Of a DNA stretch of 23,033 nucleotides, positions 15,999 through 22,431 are shown in pieces (position 1 is the first letter of the stretch; each line of letters opens with the position of its first letter). Source of the DNA: Akkermansiaceae bacterium (lineage in GTDB: Bacteria; Verrucomicrobiota; Verrucomicrobiia; Verrucomicrobiales; Akkermansiaceae). A program made the position numbers and the translations under genes. Under the pieces are notes generated by a model. That model was given only the letters and a program-made list of their open reading frames with translations, was not told the origin of the DNA and made no database searches. The stretch is from contig CAIVXP010000022.1 in NCBI GenBank assembly GCA_903909905.1, positions 1-23,033 of the forward strand. Direction: 5' to 3'.

Positions 15999-16291
15999 AC
16001 ATGAGCAGTGACACCTACAAATTGACCCGTACCAGCATGGCCTTGGATGCTTGGACCATCCGTGCCTTGGATGAGTTGAGCAAACGCCTGGATACCTCGA
16101 AGGCCGAGGTTGTGCGCCGTGCGGTTCGTGAAATGAAAGACCGTTCGGACCGCGAAGCTGCGGCTCCCAAGCCCTTGGAGGCCTTGGATTGGCTGCAATC
16201 GGGTGGCGGGCTGCTGGCTGAGGAGGCCGCTGAGTACCGCACTGCGATGGTCGCAGAGCGCAACGCCAAAAAATATTGGTGGGAACCATGA
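15989..16291 (+). CDS. Ribbon-helix-helix antitoxin of a VapBC-type module
   Basis: 100 residues. A ribbon-helix-helix DNA-binding fold is seen at about residues 11-50: beta strand YKLTRTSMALD, helix WTIRALDELSKRL, turn DTSKAEV and helix VVRRAVREMK. The C-terminal half (PLEALDWLQSGGGLLAEEAAEYRTAM...KKYWWEP) is the likely toxin-binding region. It should neutralise the PIN-domain toxin encoded next and repress its own promoter. Its stop overlaps the toxin start by 4 nt (ATGA at 16288-16291), typical of such pairs. An ATG at 16001 is an alternative start. The pair lies between nuoE and nuoF in the same orientation, which is unusual. Confidence 0.85.
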   Translation: MNYHMSSDTYKLTRTSMALDAWTIRALDELSKRLDTSKAEVVRRAVREMKDRSDREAAAPKPLEALDWLQSGGGLLAEEAAEYRTAMVAERNAKKYWWEP

Positions 16292-16680
16292 TTCATCTCG
16301 ATACCAACATCCTGATCGACATCGTTACAGCGCATTCGCCGCAGGTGCCCTTGGTCCGGGAATGGTTGTCCGAGGGCAGGGTGCTCACCACCTCTGCGGT
16401 GGCTTGGTCCGAATTTCTCAATGGCCCGCATTCGCACGCCCAGAAAGACGCAGTCCGAGCCGTTCTCGCTGGCGGCATTCGCCCCTTCGATGGGGATCAG
16501 GCGGAGATCGCCTCGCGTTTGTTTCACATTACCGGGCGCCGCCGTGGTTCGCATGCTGACTGCATGATCGCCGCTGCCGCGTTATCCAAGCGCGAGGTGG
16601 TCGCCACGCGCAACATCAGTGATTTTCAGCGCTTCGTTCCTCACGGTCTCATGCTTGAGGCCATTCCCACTGCCGATTGA
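16288..16680 (+). CDS. vapC: PIN-domain toxin, VapC family ribonuclease
   Basis: 130-residue single PIN domain. The four acidic residues that bind Mg2+ in VapC RNases are present: D5 (MIHLDTNILID), E42 (AWSEFLNG), D91 (GSHADCMIAAAAL) and D112 (TRNISDF). VapC toxins cut specific tRNA or rRNA sites and stop growth when the antitoxin is degraded; the target here is unknown. The ATG at 16288 overlaps the antitoxin stop; a GTG at 16279-16281 in the same frame is less likely. Its stop is only 8 bp before the nuoF start, so transcription from the nuoD or vapB promoter would pass through the toxin into nuoF. Confidence 0.9.
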   Translation: MIHLDTNILIDIVTAHSPQVPLVREWLSEGRVLTTSAVAWSEFLNGPHSHAQKDAVRAVLAGGIRPFDGDQAEIASRLFHITGRRRGSHADCMIAAAALSKREVVATRNISDFQRFVPHGLMLEAIPTAD

Positions 16681-16688
16681 TTCATCCA

Positions 16689-18083
16689 ATGATCACCTAC
16701 ACCAAGCAACCCCACGCCCGCGAGTACCGGCTCATCTTCAAAAATGTCGACCGTGAAGGATGGGACCCTTCGATCGAGTGCTACATGCGCGATGGCGGGT
16801 ATGAAGATTTGCGCAAGGCCATGGCCATGCCGCAGAAGGACATCATCGAAGAGGTGAAAAAATCCGGCCTTCGCGGCAGGGGTGGTGCGGGTTTCCCGAC
16901 TGGGATGAAGTGGACCTTCATTCCGCCGAACAATACCAAGCCGGTGTACCTCATCTGCAATGGCGACGAATCCGAGCCGGGTACCTTCAAGGATCGCTAC
17001 ATCCTCCATCAGGATCCGCATCAACTCATCGAGGGCATGATCATCTCGGCCTTCGCGGTGGGCGCGCACACCGCTTACATCTACCTGCGTGAGGAATTCC
17101 CCGAAGCGGCGCTCATCGTCGAGCGCGCCATCGAAGAGGCACGCGCGAAAAATTTCGTTGGTAAAAACATTCTCGGGTCAGGCTTTGATCTTGAGCTTTA
17201 TGTCCACCGCGGTGCTGGTGCCTACATCTGCGGCGAGGAAACCGGCCTGATCGAATCGCTCGAAGGCAAACGCCCATACCCGCGCATCAAGCCGCCTTAC
17301 TTTCCCGCCGCGCTTGGCCTCTACATGTGCCCTACGATCGTCAATAATGTCGAATCGCTCTGCCATGTGAAACACATCATCCGCATGGGCGGTGATGAAT
17401 ACGCCAAGCTCGGTGTCGCGCGCAACACCGGCACCCGAATTCTTTGCGTGTCGGGCGATGTGAAAAACCCCGGCTATTTCGAAGTCGAGGTCGGCAAGCT
17501 CACCATGCGCGAGCTGCTTTATGATGTTTGTGGCGGACCCAAGGATGGACGCTCGTTCAAGGCGGTGATTCCCGGTGGTTCTTCGTCGAAGATTTTGCGT
17601 TGCGATGAATTCTTCAAATTGAAGAACCCCGACGGCAGTGAGCGTCAGTTGGATTTCTGGGACATCCAGCTCGACTTCGACACGCTGGCTGCCTGCGGGT
17701 CGATGGCTGGCTCGGGCGGAGTGATCGTGCTCGATGATTCGCGCAAGATGTCGTGGGTGCTTAATAACATCAACGCCTTCTACGCCCACGAATCCTGCGG
17801 TCAGTGCACGCCCTGTCGTGAGGGATCGACCTGGATGAAAAAAATCTCCGATCGTATCGTGGCGGGTGACGCAGCACCGAGCGACATTCAGACGCTCGAG
17901 AGCGTGGCCTATCAAATCGACGGACGCACGATCTGCGCCTTTGGTGAGGCATCTTCATGGCCAGTCGAAGCGATCATCGCCAAGTTTCGCGACGAGCTGG
18001 TGGCCGATACCAAGGTTGAAAACGAATCTGTTCCGCATAATCCCGAGGCTGAGGCGCAACAGCGCTACATGGCGCACGCTTGA
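16689..18083 (+). CDS. nuoF: NADH-quinone oxidoreductase subunit F
   Basis: 51-kDa flavoprotein of complex I: oxidises NADH, holds FMN and the [4Fe-4S] cluster N3. 464 residues. NADH/FMN motifs: GLRGRGGAGFPTGMKW (60-75), CNGDESEPGTFKDR (90-103) and GAGAYICGEETGLIESLEGKRP (175-196). Cluster ligands are C370, C373 and C376 in ESCGQCTPCREG, plus C416 in GRTICAFGEA. The ATG at 16689 is used; a TTG overlapping the vapC stop at 16677 would add four residues and is less likely. No good Shine-Dalgarno site precedes it. nuoG, the usual next gene, is absent; a MauE/DoxX-like gene follows after 68 bp. Confidence 0.98.
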   Translation: MITYTKQPHAREYRLIFKNVDREGWDPSIECYMRDGGYEDLRKAMAMPQKDIIEEVKKSGLRGRGGAGFPTGMKWTFIPPNNTKPVYLICNGDESEPGTFKDRYILHQDPHQLIEGMIISAFAVGAHTAYIYLREEFPEAALIVERAIEEARAKNFVGKNILGSGFDLELYVHRGAGAYICGEETGLIESLEGKRPYPRIKPPYFPAALGLYMCPTIVNNVESLCHVKHIIRMGGDEYAKLGVARNTGTRILCVSGDVKNPGYFEVEVGKLTMRELLYDVCGGPKDGRSFKAVIPGGSSSKILRCDEFFKLKNPDGSERQLDFWDIQLDFDTLAACGSMAGSGGVIVLDDSRKMSWVLNNINAFYAHESCGQCTPCREGSTWMKKISDRIVAGDAAPSDIQTLESVAYQIDGRTICAFGEASSWPVEAIIAKFRDELVADTKVENESVPHNPEAEAQQRYMAHA

Positions 18084-18151
18084 TTGGGTGTGCGATGCAT
18101 CTCCGGGTGCTTTGAGGATAGGTGTTTCCATGTTGAGCTTCAAAATTCACG

Positions 18152-18616
18152 ATGCCTGCGAAACCTAAAGAAGTCGTCGCGCTGGTCTTGCGTGTGATGC
18201 TCGGCTGTTGGTTTGCGTACAGTGGTGGGTTGAAAATTTTCGGTACCGAGTTGGATCGTTTTTTGGCTGATGTCGCGAACTACCGCATGGTTGGCCCGCC
18301 GCTGGATGCGTGGGTGGCTTACGGCGTGCCATGGCTCGAGTTGACCGCCGGTGTTTGCCTGATGCTTGGCATTTTGCGGCGTGGGGCATTGCTCGCGGTG
18401 TTTGGTATGGTGTTGATTTTTTCCGTAGCGGTCGGCTCGGCATGGGTTCGCGGTCTCGACATTTCCTGCGGTTGTCATGGCGGCGATGCGCCCATCCGCT
18501 ATTGGGCCAAAGCGCTGGAATTTGCCGGATATTTCCTGCTGCTGGCATGGCTGTGGCGTGTTGAGTTCCATCATGATAGGAACGACGACGTGGAAAATTC
18601 GCGAAACTTGGCTTGA
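18152..18616 (+). CDS. MauE/DoxX-like redox-associated membrane protein
   Basis: 154 residues with four predicted membrane helices (about 9-28, 52-72, 78-97, 119-137). The first contains LRVMLGCWFAYSGGLKIF, typical of the DoxX/MauE group. A CxC pair (C106, C108 in LDISCGCHGG) lies in the loop before helix 4, as in MauE relatives that are linked to thiol-disulfide chemistry. Its role here is not known. It lies 68 bp after nuoF and 34 bp before hisG on the same strand; the association with nuoF hints at, but does not show, a redox role. Confidence 0.84.
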   Translation: MPAKPKEVVALVLRVMLGCWFAYSGGLKIFGTELDRFLADVANYRMVGPPLDAWVAYGVPWLELTAGVCLMLGILRRGALLAVFGMVLIFSVAVGSAWVRGLDISCGCHGGDAPIRYWAKALEFAGYFLLLAWLWRVEFHHDRNDDVENSRNLA

Positions 18617-18640
18617 TTCCCGCCATTTCGCGGGTAAAAC
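18613..18640 (+). promoter_or_regulatory. Possible hisG promoter
   Basis: TTGATT (18613-18618), a 16-bp spacer and TAAAAC (18635-18640) end 10 nt before the hisG ATG. The next bases are a run of C, with no ribosome-binding site. The spacer contains a CCCGC/GCGGG hairpin (18619-18634) that may be chance. Confidence 0.3.
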
Positions 18641-18650
18641 GCCCCCCCTG

Positions 18651-19535
18651 ATGTCCGACACGACCCGTACGCTTAAAGTTGCGATTCCAAAGGGCAGTCT
18701 GCAGGAGCCGACCATCGAGCTTCTCGCCAAGGCTGGCTATGAGGTTTATGTCTCCTCGCGCGGTTTGAGGCCCGGCTCGAATGACCCGGAGCTCGACCTT
18801 TACATGATCCGCGCCCAAGAGATCGGTCGTTACCTTGGCCAAGGTTTCATCGATTGCGGCATCACCGGTCACGACTGGGCTTATGAAAATGAAGTCGAAT
18901 TGTTGGATTTGGCCGAGCTTCCTTACTCGCGTGCGAGTTCACTGCCGACCCGTTGGGTGCTGGTGGTTCCCGAGGATTCGCCGATTCGCAAGCCCGAGGA
19001 TCTCGAAGGCAAGCGTATCGCCACCGAAGGGGTGGGGATCACGAAACGTTACCTTCGCGAGCGCGGGATCAATGCCGAGGTTGAATTCTCGTGGGGCGCC
19101 ACCGAAGTGAAGGTGCCGGATCTCGTCGATGCCATTGTCGATGTCACCGAGACTGGCTCATCGATCAAGGCCAACCGGCTGCGCATCGTCGACACCCTGT
19201 TGACTTCTTTCCCGCACTTTTATGCCAATCCCGTCGCGGCGGCCGATCCGTGGAAACGCGAGAAAATGGACCGCATTGCGTTGCTGCTCAAGGCGGCGCT
19301 GGGAGCTCGTGGCAAGGTGGGGCTCAAGATGAACCTTCCCTCCGGCCGTCTCAATGAGCTTCTTGAAAAGCTTCCGTCCCTGCGTCGCCCGACCGTTTCC
19401 CAACTCTCCGAGCCGGATTGGGTGGCGGTTGAGACTGTGATTGACGAAATCGTCGTTCGGGACATTATCCCTGAGCTCAAGCGCCTTGGCGCGGAGGGCA
19501 TCATCGAATACCCGCTCAACAAAATCGTTCCCTGA
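18651..19535 (+). CDS. hisG: ATP phosphoribosyltransferase, long form
   Basis: First enzyme of histidine synthesis, joining ATP and PRPP. 294 residues, the long HisG type that carries its own C-terminal regulatory domain and needs no HisZ. Catalytic part: LKVAIPKGSLQEPTIELLAKAGYEV, DCGITGHDWAYENEVEL, EGKRIATEGVGITKRYL, and the PRPP loop DAIVDVTETGSSIKANRLRIVD. The regulatory domain, about 218-294, has the family pattern PSLRRPTVSQLSEPDWVAVE and ends KRLGAEGIIEYPLNKIV; in relatives it binds histidine for feedback inhibition. The ATG at 18651 opens the catalytic domain; the frame is open back to 18477 but within the preceding gene. No other his gene is in the window. Confidence 0.97.
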   Translation: MSDTTRTLKVAIPKGSLQEPTIELLAKAGYEVYVSSRGLRPGSNDPELDLYMIRAQEIGRYLGQGFIDCGITGHDWAYENEVELLDLAELPYSRASSLPTRWVLVVPEDSPIRKPEDLEGKRIATEGVGITKRYLRERGINAEVEFSWGATEVKVPDLVDAIVDVTETGSSIKANRLRIVDTLLTSFPHFYANPVAAADPWKREKMDRIALLLKAALGARGKVGLKMNLPSGRLNELLEKLPSLRRPTVSQLSEPDWVAVETVIDEIVVRDIIPELKRLGAEGIIEYPLNKIVP

Positions 19536-19571
19536 TTTTCTCACCGTAACATAACACCGACAGCAAACGCC

Positions 19572-19676
19572 ATGGGCTCCATCAAGAAACGCCGTAAAAC
19601 GAAAATCAACAAGCACAAGCGCAAGAAGCGCATGAAGCAGAACCGCCACAAGAAGCGTCTCCGCTACAAGTCCTGA
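19572..19676 (+). CDS. 34-residue very basic protein, bS22/COX24 (mS38)-like
   Basis: A tiny frame reading MGSIKKRRKTKINKHKRKKR then MKQNRHKKRLRYKS. More than half of the residues are Lys or Arg. It resembles the AURKAIP1/COX24 domain peptides that in mycobacteria are the small-subunit ribosomal protein bS22 and in mitochondria mS38; the MGS-KKRRK-K-KHKRKKR pattern and the length fit. Likely role: binding 16S rRNA in the 30S subunit (inference from family). It lies 36 bp after hisG and 35 bp before a hairpin-plus-T terminator, so it may be co-transcribed with hisG. No Shine-Dalgarno is visible. Confidence 0.8.
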   Translation: MGSIKKRRKTKINKHKRKKRMKQNRHKKRLRYKS

Positions 19677-19710
19677 TCCAAGGGCTGTTTGTTAAAACTT
19701 CAAATGCCGG

Positions 19711-19743
19711 AAATCCGCCAACGCGGGTTTCTGGTATTTTTTT
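19711..19743 (+). terminator. Probable intrinsic terminator after the bS22-like gene
   Basis: An 8-bp stem AAATCCGC/GCGGGTTT (19711-19718 with 19723-19730, one T-G wobble) with a 4-nt CAAC loop is followed, after 6 nt, by seven T (19737-19743). The T run is further from the stem than ideal. It would end the nuoD-to-bS22-like unit. The rest of the 19677-19813 gap shows nothing recognisable. Confidence 0.45.
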
Positions 19744-19813
19744 GTCCGGGATGCGCGGTGCCATGGGGCAACAAGAGATTGCGCGGTGGGGCTGGCTGGT
19801 GTGACTTGGTTGG

Positions 19814-20620
19814 GTGAGCTTGCAGGTGGTGGTGGATTTTTCGGTGGTCGACGAGTCGGCCGACTGGCTTGTGGTCGACAAGCCCGCGCCCTTGATTGTG
19901 CATCCGGCCAACCGCAAACCTGAGCCAACATTGCTTGGCGGGATTGAGCGCTTGTTGGCTTTCGAAATGGAGAATGGTGCGAAGCCGGCGATTGTGAACC
20001 GCTTGGACCGCGACACCAGCGGGCTGGTGTTGGTGGCCAAGCACACGCTTGCTGCGCGGGAGCTTGGCATGATTTTCGAGCGGCGTGAGGTTGAGAAAGA
20101 ATACCTTGCGATCGTGACGGGATGGCCGGAGGAAGATGAGTGGACCAATGCTCAGTCAATCTTACGCGAAGGTGAGCTGGGACCGGCCGCGATTTGGGTC
20201 AGGCAAGTGACGCATCCTACAGGCCGCGAATGCCTCACGCGATTCAAGGTCGAGCATCGCTTCGAAATCGGCGGGCGGCGTCATGCCATGGTTCGTTGTT
20301 ATCCGGAAACTGGCCGGATGCATCAGATCCGCGTGCATTTGGCGAACGATGGATTTCCGATTGTGGGCGACAAACTTTATTCAGGCGATGGTTCGGAATA
20401 TCTCGAATGGATGCGCGATGGGTGGACGCCGGAGTTGCAAAAGAGACTGCTTTTGCCGCGTCATGCCCTGCACGCGTCACGACTGAGCCTGATGTGGAAG
20501 GGTCGCATGATGGATTGGCGCATCGGTTTGCCAGCGGACCTTGAGGCTTTTGCCAGGGGCGATGTAAGTGGTCATGACCCGCGTGTCATTGAGTGGAGCA
20601 GGCATGATGTTGCGCAATGA
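19814..20620 (+). CDS. RluA-family pseudouridine synthase
   Basis: 268-residue cytoplasmic RNA-modifying enzyme converting uridine to pseudouridine in rRNA or tRNA. Family motifs: LVVDKPAPLIVHPA (about 19-32), the catalytic aspartate D65 in NRLDRDTSGLVLVAK (the first residue is Asn where His is usual), EKEYLAIVTG, ETGRMHQIRVHLANDGFPIVGDKLY and PRHALHASRLSLMW. There is no N-terminal S4 domain, as in RluA/RluC-independent short forms; the target site cannot be assigned. The start is a GTG at 19814, taken because no ATG precedes the first motif; it is moderately certain. It converges with the inactive-protease gene, leaving 26 bp. Confidence 0.92.
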   Translation: MSLQVVVDFSVVDESADWLVVDKPAPLIVHPANRKPEPTLLGGIERLLAFEMENGAKPAIVNRLDRDTSGLVLVAKHTLAARELGMIFERREVEKEYLAIVTGWPEEDEWTNAQSILREGELGPAAIWVRQVTHPTGRECLTRFKVEHRFEIGGRRHAMVRCYPETGRMHQIRVHLANDGFPIVGDKLYSGDGSEYLEWMRDGWTPELQKRLLLPRHALHASRLSLMWKGRMMDWRIGLPADLEAFARGDVSGHDPRVIEWSRHDVAQ

Positions 20621-20646
20621 TGATCGGGTGGACCGGTCGCATTGTC

Positions 20647-21648
20647 TTACCTGTTTGGTTGATGACCGATCATGCGTTCGGCGATTTCCTTCAATTCCGC
20701 GCTTGGGATGGCGAATGTTTCCGCGCGGCTTACGCGGGCGATGTTCATGCCAATGCAATGGCCGTGGAGATCGATCACTGGTCCGCCCATGGTCTGTCTA
20801 TTGCCCATGACCGAGTGCTGGATCACACGGGGAAATCCACTGCGGCGTTTGGAAAAATCGCCGCTCATCTCATCATTGGCATTTGCGGAGATATCGAAGA
20901 GTTCGGTTTTGGCCGTGAGGCGGACATTGGCATTGGATGTTTTTCCTTTGCGGCTGAAGGTGATGCGGACTCTGTCGCCGGCTTTGTGTCGATCGAGTGC
21001 CGCGGAAAGGTCATCAATTTTTTCAAGCGGCATGTCATCGACGGCGATGATCAGATCGCCTGCCATGAGGCCTGCCTCATGGGCTCCGCCGCCGGGCGTG
21101 ATTTTTTCAATTTCGAGGCGCGTTGATGGATTTTTGATCACGATGCCGAGGGCGAGGCCGCCGCTGGGTTGGATTTCTCGGGGATTGGCGCTGATCATGC
21201 CGATGTTGGCGCGGCGTTGAGTGCGAGAGGTTGCGCCGTTGACCACGACCCATGTGCCTTGAGGAGTATCTGCGGTGCTGGTGTAAGTGATAGGCAACAG
21301 ATTGGTCGCGTTGACCTTGAGCAAGGCGACATCCCACTGCTCGTCGGCGCTGATGACATCGACTCTGTCGAAACGCTCTTGGTCGACAGTGACGGTGAGA
21401 TTTGCTTTTTCGCGCAGTTCGCTGGCTTTGGTTAGCACATGCCCGTCTGCGGAAATCACTACCCCATAGGCGATTTCCTCCTGGCCGATGCTGATCACCG
21501 CGCTGGATCGCTGAAGTGCTTGGCGTTGTGCTTCGAATGCGGCAAGGGTCGTCCTTCCGGTCATGCGGAAATCTGTACCGAGATTTTGTTGGCCATGAGT
21601 CGGGCCAAGCAAAATTGCACCGAGTATCACGAAGCGGTGGGAAATCAT
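20647..21648 (-). CDS. Exported trypsin-like pseudoprotease with an internal PDZ domain
   Basis: 333 residues with an N-terminal signal peptide (hydrophobic FVILGAILLGPTHG). Residues 40-160 resemble the first half of an HtrA-type protease (AYGVVISADGHVLTKASEL, QWDVALLKV), but the catalytic His site reads KASE (about 74-77) instead of AHV. A PDZ domain lies at about 164-247 (LEIEKITPGGGAHEAGLMAGDLIIAVDDMPL). After it comes the end of the protease fold, GNRQTMGGPVIDLHGHCIGMN then FAIPSAELKEIAERM, where the catalytic Ser of GNSGGP is Met287. The Asp position (D106) is kept. So it should be inactive and serve as a binding or scaffold protein (inference). Its ATG overlaps the stop of the active protease gene by 4 nt (21645-21648). 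Confidence 0.85.
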   Translation of the reverse strand: MISHRFVILGAILLGPTHGQQNLGTDFRMTGRTTLAAFEAQRQALQRSSAVISIGQEEIAYGVVISADGHVLTKASELREKANLTVTVDQERFDRVDVISADEQWDVALLKVNATNLLPITYTSTADTPQGTWVVVNGATSRTQRRANIGMISANPREIQPSGGLALGIVIKNPSTRLEIEKITPGGGAHEAGLMAGDLIIAVDDMPLEKIDDLSAALDRHKAGDRVRITFSRKGKTSNANVRLTAKTELFDISANANDEMSGDFSKRRSGFPRVIQHSVMGNRQTMGGPVIDLHGHCIGMNIARVSRAETFAIPSAELKEIAERMIGHQPNR

Positions 21649-22382
21649 CGGTTTTTTTCTGAAGGCACGGGTTTCTTCGCAAAGGGGCCATCGCCGAGAA
21701 ATTCGGAATTCAAAAGTGCGCCCCATTTTTCCTGAAAGACTCCGATGCCGACATGCATATTGACCACGAGTTGCGGCCCAACGCGTGAGTGAATGGCAAT
21801 GAGGTTTCCGGACAGATCGAAGAGAGGTCCACCCGAGTCGCCACCGATCAGGATGCAATCGGACTGGAGTGATTGATCGGCGATGCGCACGATGCGGCCC
21901 GGGCGAAGGACGAGACCGCGTTTCTTGTCGAAGCCGCCTGAGTGACCGAGTGCAAAGACCCAGTCGCCGAGTTTGTATGATTCTGACTTGTCGATTTCGA
22001 CAAATGGCCATGTGCCGGGGTCGGTGATGCGGGCCATCGCTGCGTCGGACTCCGAATCGAGGCCGAGCGTGACGGCATTCACTCGTCTGCCATCTTGCAT
22101 GATGACCTGCACTTTTTTTCCGGGGGCGCCGCTGACATGGGCGGCGGTGAGAATCAGGCCCTCAGGTGAGACGATCACGCCGGTGCCAGAGCCCTCAGTG
22201 ATTTCGATGGCGACGGTAGCTGCGCTGGCGCGTTGCAAGGCGCTGGTGACGGCGTTTTGAATCGCGAGAAGATCCTCACGGTTTTCCGGCGTGAGTTTGT
22301 CGTTGATCGATGCGCGATCTGCCATCGTGGCAGTGAGGCAAAGTGCCTGAGCGGCGACGATTCGTATGAGGTGGCGGATCAT
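21645..22382 (-). CDS. Exported trypsin-like serine protease (S1C type, no PDZ)
   Basis: 245 residues with a signal peptide (IRIVAAQALCLTATMA, cleavage near residue 21). The chymotrypsin fold keeps a full triad: H82 in GLILTAAHVSG, D113 in ESDAAMARI and S183 in IGGDSGGPLFDLSGNLIAIHS. It is shorter than DegP/HtrA and ends soon after the protease domain, so it lacks the PDZ domain that usually controls this family. The next gene supplies a PDZ in a catalytically dead relative with an ATGA overlap, which suggests that the two form one periplasmic unit (inference). The ATG at 22382 starts the signal peptide; the open frame continues upstream through fmt and is not used. fmt ends 49 bp upstream. 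Confidence 0.88.
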   Translation of the reverse strand: MIRHLIRIVAAQALCLTATMADRASINDKLTPENREDLLAIQNAVTSALQRASAATVAIEITEGSGTGVIVSPEGLILTAAHVSGAPGKKVQVIMQDGRRVNAVTLGLDSESDAAMARITDPGTWPFVEIDKSESYKLGDWVFALGHSGGFDKKRGLVLRPGRIVRIADQSLQSDCILIGGDSGGPLFDLSGNLIAIHSRVGPQLVVNMHVGIGVFQEKWGALLNSEFLGDGPFAKKPVPSEKNR

Positions 22383-22393
22383 CGTTCGTCGCA

Positions 22394-22421
22394 CATTAGA
22401 TGCTGCGCTGGTTTTCCGCAA
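22394..22421 (-). promoter_or_regulatory. Possible promoter for the protease pair
   Basis: In the 49-bp gap after fmt, on the minus strand, TTGCGG (22421-22416), a 16-bp spacer and TCTAAT (22399-22394, five of six consensus bases) end 11 nt before the protease ATG at 22382. No Shine-Dalgarno site follows. The pair may therefore be transcribed separately from fmt. Confidence 0.35.
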
Positions 22422-22431
22422 CCCGCTTGGT

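Noticed and set aside
16677..16688. TTG start of nuoF overlapping the vapC stop.
   Set aside because: Adds only four residues, and ATG at 16689 fits NuoF better; an overlap-type coupling is possible but unsupported.
17178..17915. A 245-codon open frame on the minus strand opposite nuoF.
   Set aside because: Mirror of nuoF codons; His/Asp/Val-rich composition without family motifs.
18477..18650. A longer N-terminus for HisG.
   Set aside because: It lies inside the MauE/DoxX-like gene in another frame; the ATG at 18651 gives the exact family start.
20620..20673. Inverted repeat ATGATCGG/CCGATCAT around the RluA-family/pseudoprotease convergent junction.
   Set aside because: The arms are 38 bp apart, one lies inside coding sequence, and there is no T run; not supportable as a terminator.
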